Below are positions 44,387 to 52,047 of a DNA stretch of 58,987 bases, piece by piece. The first letter of the stretch is position 1, and each line of letters opens with the position of its first letter. The position numbers and the translations under genes are program-made. This DNA comes from Syntrophorhabdaceae bacterium (GTDB lineage Bacteria > Desulfobacterota > Syntrophorhabdia > Syntrophorhabdales > Syntrophorhabdaceae), in the NCBI GenBank assembly GCA_036504895.1, contig DASXUJ010000073.1:1-58987 (forward strand), read 5' to 3'. The notes beneath the pieces were generated by a model, which made no database searches, was not told the origin of the DNA, and saw nothing but the letters and a program-made list of their open reading frames with translations.

Positions 44387-44415
44387 TTGACAGGAAAAAT
44401 CAAACTGGTTAATAT
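44387..44415 (+). promoter_or_regulatory. tetR promoter with AACTGGTT operator
   Basis: TTGACA (44387-44392), 17 bp, TAATAT (44410-44415). The palindromic AACTGGTT (44403-44410) touches the -10 box, which fits autorepression. The rest of the 336-bp gap 44150-44486 shows no gene. Confidence 0.6.
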
Positions 44416-44486
44416 CCAAGGCGATACCGGATTGGACCGACTCTACCCGGTTTGATATGTGGTTACATCCATCTTAAGGGGGAGTT

Positions 44487-45116
44487 ATGGAGGAAAGCAG
44501 GAAACCGTCGAGCAAGAGAATCAGCTCTATTGCAAAAGCCGGGGCCGAACTTTTCGCTACAAAGGGCTTTGTCGAGACGAGCATGCATGATGTGGCGACG
44601 GCCGCAAAGTTGAGCAAGGGCGGCATATACCATTATTTTACCAGCAAGACGGAGCTTCTTGACTTTATCATAAACAGCTTCATAGACATCGTCCTGGAGG
44701 GTCTCGAGGAAGACCTGGAAAAAGAGAAGACCGATATGGATAAGTTGAGGAAACTGATTTTTCGTCATGTGGAGATCTATCCTCAGAACATGTATAAGGC
44801 GAAAGTCCTGATAAGCGAAGCCCATAATCTTCCCCGCAAATCCCGTAAGAAGATACTGGTGAAAGAAAAGGAGTATTATCGCATTATTACGGAAGTACTT
44901 TCCGGTTATCTCGGCTCTTCGATAGAGAAAGATCAGCTTACTATGATCACCTTCAGCCTTCTCGGCATGTGCAACTGGATTTACAGGTGGTACAACCCTA
45001 AGGGGCCTATCACCTGGGAGCAGCTTTCGGAGACCATCTTCGATATCTTTTTGAAAGGTATCTCAGGTCTCAAGGAAAAGGGCCAGGCCCTCCCGCAGAC
45101 CCTTCCAAACACCTGA
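44487..45116 (+). CDS. TetR-family regulator, end of the mutase locus
   Basis: A 209-residue TetR-family repressor: N-terminal helix-turn-helix (GAELFATKGFVETSMHDVA then LSKGGIYHYFTSKTELL), and a variable ligand-binding C-terminal half. It stands at the end of the mutase locus and has its own promoter with an AACTGGTT palindrome. It is a candidate for the repressor that binds the CCGACC-type operators in this locus, though the two motifs are not identical and other TetR proteins in the window could also do so. Confidence 0.9.
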   Translation: MEESRKPSSKRISSIAKAGAELFATKGFVETSMHDVATAAKLSKGGIYHYFTSKTELLDFIINSFIDIVLEGLEEDLEKEKTDMDKLRKLIFRHVEIYPQNMYKAKVLISEAHNLPRKSRKKILVKEKEYYRIITEVLSGYLGSSIEKDQLTMITFSLLGMCNWIYRWYNPKGPITWEQLSETIFDIFLKGISGLKEKGQALPQTLPNT

Positions 45117-45223
45117 AAGAAAACCCTTGACGGGGGAGAGGAGATATTCCGGTGAGGCGGCGTTGCCTTTCGCCGTTCTTTCTCACCGCGAGTTCCGGCA
45201 CGAATCCTCCCTTTTATTCAATC

Positions 45224-45281
45224 TTGACTAACTTTTTTAATCGGACTATCCTTAATACCGGGTGAGAACTTTATACCCGGT
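45224..45281 (+). promoter_or_regulatory. Promoter and inverted repeat before the CsgG-like gene
   Basis: TTGACT (45224-45229), 17 bp, TATCCT (45247-45252). An inverted repeat ACCGGGT-N11-ACCCGGT follows at 45257-45281, overlapping the expected transcription start; it may be an operator or a leader hairpin. Confidence 0.5.
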
Positions 45282-45386
45282 GCCTTTGTGACCCCCGGCG
45301 TAAGAATGAGGGAGGGACAGAAGGGGCTAAATCGTTCGGTATTGTTGGAAGAGTATTGTATGGAATCGCACCACGAGGAGGAAATG

Positions 45387-46259
45387 ATGAGGGGAAAGCG
45401 AATCAATTGGAGCACGCACGTCGGCACATTCTGTATGAGCCTCTTTTTGGCCGCTGCAATAGGCATTACCGGCTCATGGGCTACGGATCCGACTCTGGGC
45501 GGCGCCAACAGCACTGCCGGGGGATCGGCAGGGGGAGCGACATCGGAAGGAGCAAATACTCAGCTGGAACGATGCAATGAGACACTCGGTACCATGGCGG
45601 TGGTGGAGGACCAGACTGCTCCCTGGTACGCGAATCTTTCTCAGTATAAACTCGGCTCTACCATACCCGTGCTGAGGATGATGGTCCAGCAGTCGAACTG
45701 TTTCGTGATAGTAGAACGTGGCCGGGCAATGCAGAATATAATGCAGGAGCGGGCGCTGGAGCAGAGTGGCGAGATGAGGAAGGGTAGCGGCTTTGGTAAG
45801 GGACAGATGGTAGCTGCCGATTACACCATGAGTCCTTCCATAAATTTCAGCCAGAAAGGGACGAGTGGTGTGGGGGGAGCACTGGGCGGACTTTTCGGTT
45901 CTGTGGGCAAGGTAGTGGGCGCAGTGGCGGGTGGTTTTAAATCGAACGAAGCTTCTACCACCCTCTTACTCGTTGACAACCGCTCCGGTATCCAACTCGC
46001 CGCCGCGGAAGGGAGCGCAAAGAATTTCGACTTTTCCCTGGCGGGGGCGGCCTTCGGTAGCGGTGGAGGGGGCGGCATGGGCGGATACACCAGTACACCC
46101 GAGGGAAAAATACTTACCGCTGCTTTCATGGATTCTTATAACAAACTGGTGAGAGTGGTACGCAGTTACCGGGCCCAGGAAGTCAAAGGAGGATTGGGGA
46201 CCGGTGGACGACTCGGCGTACAGGGAGGCCAGACGCCCGCATCAAGGCAATTACGATAG
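45387..46259 (+). CDS. CsgG-like exported protein
   Basis: A 290-residue exported protein: signal peptide (residues 1-24, ending GSWA), a Gly/Ala/Ser-rich stretch, and a CsgG-like domain (STIPVLRMMVQQSNCFVIVERGRAMQNIMQERALEQSGE, then ADYTMSPSINFSQ). CsgG forms outer-membrane secretion pores as a lipoprotein; here no lipobox Cys follows the signal peptide, and a long Gly-rich segment interrupts the domain, so it may be a periplasmic relative rather than a curli pore. No curli genes are near. ATG 45387 follows GAGGAGG; ATG 45384 is too close. A terminator follows. Confidence 0.75.
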   Translation: MRGKRINWSTHVGTFCMSLFLAAAIGITGSWATDPTLGGANSTAGGSAGGATSEGANTQLERCNETLGTMAVVEDQTAPWYANLSQYKLGSTIPVLRMMVQQSNCFVIVERGRAMQNIMQERALEQSGEMRKGSGFGKGQMVAADYTMSPSINFSQKGTSGVGGALGGLFGSVGKVVGAVAGGFKSNEASTTLLLVDNRSGIQLAAAEGSAKNFDFSLAGAAFGSGGGGGMGGYTSTPEGKILTAAFMDSYNKLVRVVRSYRAQEVKGGLGTGGRLGVQGGQTPASRQLR

Positions 46260-46310
46260 AAGCTATATATTTTCGTCCCGGTCATCGCGTCAAAGGGACC
46301 GGATAGAAAA

Positions 46311-46336
46311 AGGGGCTCGACAGAGCCTCTTTTTTG
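46311..46336 (+). terminator. Intrinsic terminator after the CsgG-like gene
   Basis: AGGGGCTC-GACA-GAGCCTCT (8-bp stem with one G-T pair) followed by six T residues, 52 bp after the stop codon. Confidence 0.85.
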
Positions 46337-46387
46337 TTGCGCTTTTTGCTACGAAATTCTGTCAAAAAGTGATCTTTTGAAATAAAT

Positions 46388-46401
46388 GTCGGGCGACCGA
46401 C
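46388..46401. promoter_or_regulatory. Inverted-repeat operator candidate
   Basis: GTCGG-GCGA-CCGAC is a perfect 5+5 inverted repeat built from the same arms as site S2 of the mutase locus but in the opposite order. It lies in the 240-bp gap before the next TetR gene, about 110 bp upstream of its promoter. Confidence 0.35.
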
Positions 46402-46511
46402 TATTTACGTAACCTCCTGACTTCATTATCATCGTTTTGCTAAACCCCGTGCATTGCTTCTGTGCCGACTAAAAACCTGGTTAAAAAGAGAAACATTTTG
46501 AGACAAAAGAC

Positions 46512-46556
46512 TTGACATGACTAAACAACATATCTAGAATATAGACATGATGTCTA
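46512..46556 (+). promoter_or_regulatory. tetR promoter with perfect palindromic operator
   Basis: TTGACA (46512-46517), 17 bp, TAGAAT (46535-46540), then TAGACAT-G-ATGTCTA (46542-46556), a perfect 15-base palindrome covering the expected transcription start. The gene starts 21 bp later. This is the classic arrangement for TetR autoregulation. Confidence 0.75.
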
Positions 46557-46577
46557 ACATATAAAGGAAGTGTCCAA

Positions 46578-47246
46578 ATGGGATTAACCGAGCGGAGAAA
46601 GAGAGAGCGGGAGATAAGGCGTGAGGCGGCGATCGATGCGGCAATGGCCATATATGACGAGGAAGGATACCACGCCATTACCATGGAAAAGATAGCGGAG
46701 CGTGCGGAATTAAGCAGGGCGGCCCTCTATCTCTACTTCAAAAGCAAGGAGGAGATCTTAATAAGTGCAATAGTGGCGAATGCCGATTACTTTGCCCTTC
46801 TCCTCGAAGATGTATATGAGAACCGTGAAAAGGTAAAAAACCAGCTACTGGAGAAATTGTGGGACAGCTTCGAGAAGTTTTATGAGAAGGACCCCATAGC
46901 TTTTACGGCCTGGCAATATTTTCATCAAAGCGAGATGATCGGAAACCTCCCTGCGGAATTACGTGACCTTCTTCACGAGGTGGGTTCGAAGGTGGTTGCG
47001 CTTCAGCACAAGATAGTCGGCTATGCAGTGGCGGAGAAGGTGTTTGTCGAGTGCGACCCGCGAGCACTCGCCCAGGTCATATGGTCCGTCTTTTTGGGAA
47101 TCGCCTATCTTGAGAGAAGTAAGGCCGTAATTTCACGCAAAAGCCATATGGAAGGCACTCGGAAGCTCGCGTTACAGATCCTGACCCGTGGCGTTTCGTC
47201 AGGGTTCCGAGAAAAGGAGGCAAAATGCAAGAGATCGGGCAGGTAA
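46578..47246 (+). CDS. TetR-family regulator, probably autoregulated
   Basis: A 222-residue TetR-family protein: helix-turn-helix AMAIYDEEGYHAITMEKIAERAELSRAALYLYFKSKEEIL, and a helical ligand domain. Its promoter carries a perfect palindrome over the start site. It overlaps the following methyltransferase gene by 22 bp and a good ribosome site (GGAGG) for that gene lies inside its last codons, so it probably controls and is co-transcribed with the methyltransferase. Confidence 0.9.
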   Translation: MGLTERRKREREIRREAAIDAAMAIYDEEGYHAITMEKIAERAELSRAALYLYFKSKEEILISAIVANADYFALLLEDVYENREKVKNQLLEKLWDSFEKFYEKDPIAFTAWQYFHQSEMIGNLPAELRDLLHEVGSKVVALQHKIVGYAVAEKVFVECDPRALAQVIWSVFLGIAYLERSKAVISRKSHMEGTRKLALQILTRGVSSGFREKEAKCKRSGR

Positions 47247-48205
47247 GGACGATCGGTCCATTGATGTCGGAGATGAAAGGGGGCAAGAGCGTCAGAAAAC
47301 GTGGGAACCCCCCGGATGCAAGGCTTATCGCCGATCACGACCACGGCAGTGCGGTCAGCCGGCTTGGGCTGGTCGACGGGGCGGAATTCCGCAAAGGGAA
47401 GAGTCCGGATCTGTCGACACGGGCAGGGGGAACCGAATACGCGCAAGGCCTCCTCAAGGTGATCGTGGCTGATCCCGATTGGACTGTATTGGATATAGGG
47501 GGCGCAAGCGGCGACATGGCTATCCCGCTGGCTCGAAAAGTCAAAAGCGTTATTGTCGCAGGGTTTTCCCATCGCAGTACCGATCTCGCGCGAAGGTACT
47601 GCCTCGAACAGGGAATAACCAATTTGTCTTTTCTTCCCAATGAGGGAAAAGATCATGAGTGGGACCGCATTGACGAATGCGATGTGGTCGTTGCATCGGG
47701 AGCGGCACTTTATCAAGATCTGCCCGGAATGATTGTGGGATTGGATGAAAGGGCACGAAGGAAAATTGTCGTCTCGGCAACAGTGGGAGACGGGCCTTTC
47801 GATCGTCGCATATATGAGGCGGCGGGCCGAAAGCTCGATATGGGTCCGAGTTATACCTCGCTTTATTATGATGTCATCCACAAATATCTGGGCATCCTTG
47901 CAAACATTGTATTTGTGAGTGAGAAGAAGTCCGATGGATGGGCCAACAGAGAGGAAGCCCTGGAAGCACAGAAGTGGATGTTCGAGGACCTGACCCTGAG
48001 AGAAGAAGAAAGAATAAGGCGTTTTCTGGACGATCATCTCGTCCGGACCGAAGGCATATGGAGGCTTCCCTACGAAGGGGAATCAAAATGGGCAATCATG
48101 TGGTGGGAAAAAAAGAAAGAGCAGATCCGGACAGGAAGAAGCAAGAGGTGCGGGTACTCTGCCGGTTCGCGCATGAGGCGCAAGAACAATGCCTCCGTTG
48201 AATAA
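47225..48205 (+). CDS. Class I SAM-dependent methyltransferase-like protein
   Basis: A 326-residue protein with a Rossmann methyltransferase core: motif I VLDIGGASGDMAIPLA (near residue 89), an ARRYCLEQGITNLSF segment, and ECDVVVASGAALY as motif IV region. The N-terminal 60 residues and C-terminal basic tail have no known domain. The substrate is unknown. It is coupled to the TetR gene and followed 30 bp later by an unknown 159-residue gene, so the three probably form one operon induced by a small molecule. Confidence 0.7.
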   Translation: MQEIGQVRTIGPLMSEMKGGKSVRKRGNPPDARLIADHDHGSAVSRLGLVDGAEFRKGKSPDLSTRAGGTEYAQGLLKVIVADPDWTVLDIGGASGDMAIPLARKVKSVIVAGFSHRSTDLARRYCLEQGITNLSFLPNEGKDHEWDRIDECDVVVASGAALYQDLPGMIVGLDERARRKIVVSATVGDGPFDRRIYEAAGRKLDMGPSYTSLYYDVIHKYLGILANIVFVSEKKSDGWANREEALEAQKWMFEDLTLREEERIRRFLDDHLVRTEGIWRLPYEGESKWAIMWWEKKKEQIRTGRSKRCGYSAGSRMRRKNNASVE

Positions 48206-48235
48206 AACAATACAATTCATAGAGGAGGAATAGGT

Positions 48236-48715
48236 ATGAAAAGTTTACGCGAAGCAGTGAGAAATGTTTTAATGAGGGAGCGGTCTCTGCAGAGTTTCGA
48301 GAAAGAGTTCACAGGCAACGGTTCGTTCACATTCGATGTATTTCTTCACAAAGACAAAGAATATATCGTCAGGACCAGGACCGCAAAAGGAGCTGTCCCT
48401 GCGAAGTTCTCCCTGAAGGAATCAAACGGCTCATCCGTTCCTGTCCATATGGGCGACAATGGAACATATTTCTCGGCTGTTCCTGAAAGAGATGGTTTTT
48501 ACCGGATCGAGACAATAGTCGAAGGCGCGGGGAAGGGAAAGGCTGCGGTTTTGAAGGTTTCCCTCTATACTACTTGTGCACTCCCGCCTTACGTGATGCA
48601 TCAGAGTGTGCTCCCTGCCTATGTGGGGTCCTATGAAGAAGTGGAAATGACGGCTCCCGGCAAGGCGGCGACGGTCAGAATGGGTATGGAGGCTTTCGGC
48701 CGGACACACGCGTGA
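48236..48715 (+). CDS. Unknown protein downstream of the methyltransferase gene
   Basis: A 159-residue protein after a strong GAGGAGG ribosome site. The first 30 residues are basic and helical; the rest looks like a beta-rich fold (FTFDVFLHKDKEYIVRTRTAKG, YRIETIVEGAGKGKAAVLKVSLYTT). It has no signal peptide or membrane segment. I do not recognise the family. Operon position ties it to the TetR/methyltransferase pair. Confidence 0.65.
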   Translation: MKSLREAVRNVLMRERSLQSFEKEFTGNGSFTFDVFLHKDKEYIVRTRTAKGAVPAKFSLKESNGSSVPVHMGDNGTYFSAVPERDGFYRIETIVEGAGKGKAAVLKVSLYTTCALPPYVMHQSVLPAYVGSYEEVEMTAPGKAATVRMGMEAFGRTHA

Positions 48716-48734
48716 GTAATTCATGGCAGACAGA

Positions 48735-48780
48735 CTGGACGGGGACAGACACCTTGCATGAGATGTCTGTCCCCGTCCAG
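48735..48780. repeat. Perfect 17-bp-arm palindrome between convergent genes (REP-like)
   Basis: CTGGACGGGGACAGACA (48735-48751), a 12-base loop, and its exact complement (48764-48780). The GGGGACAGACA core is like dispersed REP elements associated with IS200-type transposases in many deltaproteobacteria. There is no T-run, but it could still stop transcription from both sides. Confidence 0.7.
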
Positions 48781-48797
48781 TATCCAAGGTGTTCTTT

Positions 48798-49547
48798 CTA
48801 ATATGTGGCGCGTCCTCCTGACAGGTCGAAAACCGCCCCTGTACTGAAAGTGGCATCGTCGGAAGCGAGCCAATGGACCATGGCAGCCACCTCTTCGGCC
48901 TTGCCGATCCTTCCCATAGGGATGCGCTCAATGAGATACTTTGCTTGCTCCGGGGTCAGCTCGTTTACCAATCCCGTCTTAATTACGCCGGGAGTGATGA
49001 CGTTCACCGTGATGTTATCTTTTGCGACCTCTTTCCCCAATGATTTTGTAAATCCTATTACGCCGGCCTTGGCCGCGCTATAGGGAGCCATATTGGGGTT
49101 CCCTTCCTTTCCGGCCACGCTTGCCACGGTGATGATCCTTCCCCATCCGCGGCTTCGCATGTGGGGGACGATTGCTCGGCAGCAATAGAATACCCCCGAC
49201 AGATCGGTCGATATTACCCGGTTCCATTCCTCGTCGGATACCTCCCACACCGGGGCGATCTCTCCCCCCACACCGGCATTATTGACCAGTATATCGATAT
49301 GATCGAATCTCTTGAGGACTGCATCGACCGTCTCCCTCACTGCCTTCGGGTCCGACACATCGCATGCAAAGGCCTCCACATCGGCCCCTTTGGACTTTAG
49401 CCTCTCGGTCGCCTCCCGGGCGCCGTGAAGGCTGACAAGCGCGACTGCAGCGCGGGCTTCGACGAACCTCTCGGCGATCGCCTCGCCGATTCCTTTCCCT
49501 GCGCCGGTAATTAGAGCTACCCGGCCGCTAAGATCGATAAAATTCAT
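48798..49547 (-). CDS. Short-chain dehydrogenase/reductase (FabG-like)
   Basis: A 249-residue NAD(P)-dependent oxidoreductase. The cofactor motif TGAGKGIG, NNAG, the catalytic Ser (VASVAG), YSAAK with Tyr and Lys, and the PGVIKT loop are all present. It probably oxidises or reduces a 3-hydroxyacyl or other hydroxy/keto group. The start is ATG 49547 after GGAGGAAG, 12 codons inside the longest open frame. It is the last gene of the TRAP/2-oxoacid oxidoreductase cluster, so it may act on the imported substrate. Confidence 0.88.
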   Translation of the reverse strand: MNFIDLSGRVALITGAGKGIGEAIAERFVEARAAVALVSLHGAREATERLKSKGADVEAFACDVSDPKAVRETVDAVLKRFDHIDILVNNAGVGGEIAPVWEVSDEEWNRVISTDLSGVFYCCRAIVPHMRSRGWGRIITVASVAGKEGNPNMAPYSAAKAGVIGFTKSLGKEVAKDNITVNVITPGVIKTGLVNELTPEQAKYLIERIPMGRIGKAEEVAAMVHWLASDDATFSTGAVFDLSGGRATY

Positions 49548-49613
49548 ATGTCTTCCTCCAATCGGGAACCGGGCATGTATCACACCCCACGGTCCCTCTC
49601 ATCTAGTGTAGGA

Positions 49614-49997
49614 TCAGAACATCCCGTTCGGGTTCGCTGACTGCTCGGGAATCGATTGTATTACATCCCAATGTTCTTCTATCTTTCCTTCCCGGAGCCT
49701 GAATATCTCAATAATGACCCGTCCCATGGTTTCAGGGGGACGCAGGGCATGCACGTGGAGGACCACGTAGTCGCCCTCTGCGATGACTCGTTTGATTTCG
49801 TTTCTTTGATCAGGAAAATTCTCCTTCAGGAAGGCGACAAATGTTTTCAGTCCTTCGGGGCGGTCGCCCACCGCGGGATTATGTTGTATATACCCGTCAG
49901 CCATGAATCTCCTGGAGGCTTCGAAATCTTTCCTGTTCAGGAGCAGCTCGTAAAACTCCAGGACCGCCCTTTTATTTGCTTCTTCAATTGCTCCCAT
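49614..49997 (-). CDS. SnoaL-like/NTF2-fold protein
   Basis: A 127-residue protein of the SnoaL-like polyketide cyclase/NTF2 fold: NKRAVLEFYELLLNRKDFEASRRFMADGYIQHNPAVGDRPEG, then VVLHVHAL and IFRLREGKIEEHWDVIQ. The family contains isomerases, hydrolases and proteins without known activity. It sits between dctM and the short-chain dehydrogenase on the same strand and may process the imported compound. The exact reaction is unknown. Confidence 0.82.
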   Translation of the reverse strand: MGAIEEANKRAVLEFYELLLNRKDFEASRRFMADGYIQHNPAVGDRPEGLKTFVAFLKENFPDQRNEIKRVIAEGDYVVLHVHALRPPETMGRVIIEIFRLREGKIEEHWDVIQSIPEQSANPNGMF

Positions 49998-50046
49998 GAA
50001 ATTCCTCCTTCACCCATGCTCCCGCGAGAGTCATCCTATCCGCGGA

Positions 50047-51360
50047 TCAACCGCCACCGGAGCCCATAAAAAAATTGGGCAGAAATGTGGCGATCTGGGG
50101 AAAGATAAAGAGGAGAAGGGCAGCCGCGATAAGACTCAGGAGAAAGGGCAGAACGCCCTTGTAGATGACGTTGAAAGGCACACCCGTGATATTCCTCACC
50201 ACGAAGACACAGATTGCGACCGGCGGAATGATTACGCCGATCATAATGGTGATGCCGACCATGATGCCAAACCAGATGGGATCATAGCCCAGCTTGACCA
50301 CGGCAGGATAAAAAATGGGCGTCGCAAGGATCATAAAAGCAAGGTCGTCGATAAAGGAGCCGCCTACAAGGTAGACCATGATTATGAGGATCATCACGCA
50401 AAAGCGAGGAATAGGAAGGCCCGTGACCCAGTCCGCCGCGATGAAGGGTATCTCCGTGACCGCGAGAAAGTGGCCGAGTACCACCGATCCGGCAATCAGC
50501 ATAAGGGTCATGACCGCGGTCCTCAGCGATTCGTCCCATGATTTCACGAGTACCCTGAAGGTGAGCTCCTTTCTGCACGCGGCAAGGACAAGGACCGCAA
50601 GGGTGCCGATGCTGCCGGCTTCCGTGGGGCTGAAGACGCCTATCATGAGCCCCCCTATAACAACGGTGAAGATGACAGCCACGACGATAAACTCGGGTAA
50701 TACATGGAGTCTTTCGGCCCAGGATGCCTTGGGGGTCGCGGGCGCAACAGTCGGATCGATTTTCACCCATCCATAAATTACGCACAGAAAGAAGAAGGCG
50801 ATGAGAAGGCCCGGCACAATCCCTGCGAGGAAGAGCCGTCCTATGGATTGTTCTACTATGATGCCGTATATAATGAGCACCACGGTGGGGGGGATCAACA
50901 TGCCGATGGTGCCTACCGAAGCGACCACTCCCGTGGAGAGCTCTTTTTTGTAACCATAGCGGTCCATCTCAGGGATGGCAATCCCCGCGAAGGTGGCAGC
51001 GGTGGCGAGAGTCGAGCCGCACATGGCCTTGAAAATCGTAGCGCCGGCCACGGTGGTCATGGCAAGGCCCCCGGGCACGTGGCCTACCCATTTATGGGAG
51101 GCGGTATAGAGGCGTTTCGCAATATCCGAATTTGACGCGATCTGTCCCATGAGGACAAAAAGAGGGATAACAGTGTAGCTGTAAGACGTGAAGGTGTCGA
51201 AGAAGTCTTTCACGAGGAGATTACAGGCCGCGGAGAAAGAGACGAGATAGACGAAGCCCGCAAATCCGATAATGGCCATGCAGAAGGCCAGCTCGATCCC
51301 GGTGAGAAAGAGGATCAGGAGTATCAGGAGGGCCAGAATACCGACGGTTATCTCATTCAT
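50047..51360 (-). CDS. dctM: TRAP transporter large membrane subunit (DctM)
   Basis: A 437-residue membrane protein with about 12 hydrophobic segments, typical of DctM: N-terminal LALLILLILFLTGIELAFCMAIIGFAG, the conserved VIPLFVLMGQIASNSDIA and the GSIGTLAVL region. It transports the acid delivered by DctP using the sodium or proton gradient. It overlaps dctQ by 8 bp. The dctP gene of the same set lies 5 kb upstream, separated by the oxidoreductase genes. Confidence 0.93.
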   Translation of the reverse strand: MNEITVGILALLILLILFLTGIELAFCMAIIGFAGFVYLVSFSAACNLLVKDFFDTFTSYSYTVIPLFVLMGQIASNSDIAKRLYTASHKWVGHVPGGLAMTTVAGATIFKAMCGSTLATAATFAGIAIPEMDRYGYKKELSTGVVASVGTIGMLIPPTVVLIIYGIIVEQSIGRLFLAGIVPGLLIAFFFLCVIYGWVKIDPTVAPATPKASWAERLHVLPEFIVVAVIFTVVIGGLMIGVFSPTEAGSIGTLAVLVLAACRKELTFRVLVKSWDESLRTAVMTLMLIAGSVVLGHFLAVTEIPFIAADWVTGLPIPRFCVMILIIMVYLVGGSFIDDLAFMILATPIFYPAVVKLGYDPIWFGIMVGITIMIGVIIPPVAICVFVVRNITGVPFNVIYKGVLPFLLSLIAAALLLFIFPQIATFLPNFFMGSGGG

Positions 51361-51844
51361 AGTCGCCTCCTTTCACGGTCTTTACAAAATCGGCAAAGAG
51401 GGTGACTGCCTGGAGGAAACAACTGAAGCTGAGGCCGAAAGGTATGGGGTAGTAAGGGAGCTTGAGTCCCGCGCTCACTTCATGGGTATTCTTTAGATCC
51501 AGTCCGTAGAGAATGAAATTATATCCGATAAAGATAAAAAGGGCGATAGCCAGGACCCTCGTCATGGCGCTCATGATCATCCTGTTGCGGGTATTGAGCT
51601 TTGTGATCAGGATGTCAACGTAGACATGTACCTTCATCCAGGACGCATAGGGGATCGCGAAGCCGACGACCACGGAGCCGCAAAAAGAAATGAGCTCCAC
51701 AGTGCCCACGATAGGGTGACCGATATTCCGCATGAACACGTCGCCCAGGGTCACGAGCATCATAAAAGCCAACACGATCCCGGCAATGGTATGGCAGGTG
51801 ATATCGAGTCTTTTGACTGCCAACAAAAATTGTTTCATCCTCAA
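51353..51844 (-). CDS. dctQ: TRAP transporter small membrane subunit (DctQ)
   Basis: A 163-residue protein with four hydrophobic segments (starting near residue 16), FMRNIGHPIVGTVELISF as typical DctQ text, and usual length. It pairs with DctM. The start codon follows GGAGG-like text. It lies 203 bp after the end of the oxidoreductase beta gene, with a hairpin in the gap. Confidence 0.92.
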   Translation of the reverse strand: MRMKQFLLAVKRLDITCHTIAGIVLAFMMLVTLGDVFMRNIGHPIVGTVELISFCGSVVVGFAIPYASWMKVHVYVDILITKLNTRNRMIMSAMTRVLAIALFIFIGYNFILYGLDLKNTHEVSAGLKLPYYPIPFGLSFSCFLQAVTLFADFVKTVKGGDYE

Positions 51845-51984
51845 CCTCCGTGATTTTTGATACTTCCTTACCGGAACGTGTGCCGGGCGCCGGAGGCCTC
51901 GGGATTCCCCGATTTCCCTTTATCGAGGGGAAGAAGAGCCTGATCGAGGCTTCCCGACTATTCTCTTCACGGCCTTCGTCCTTT

Positions 51985-52021
51985 CCGGAGAATAAGACCC
52001 TGCAGGGGCCTTATTCTCCGG
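51985..52021. other. Hairpin between the oxidoreductase genes and dctQ
   Basis: CCGGAGAATAAG and CTTATTCTCCGG form a perfect 12-bp stem around a GC-rich loop with its own CCCTGCAGGG palindrome. No T-run follows on either strand, so it may be an RNA processing or stability element that sets different levels for the genes on each side. Confidence 0.6.
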
Positions 52022-52047
52022 TCCTGCAGGATTTCTGCTCATAGTGA

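Noticed and set aside
47105-48037. 310-residue minus-strand frame opposite the TetR and methyltransferase genes
   Set aside because: The sense genes have SAM and helix-turn-helix motifs and ribosome sites, whereas this frame has none.
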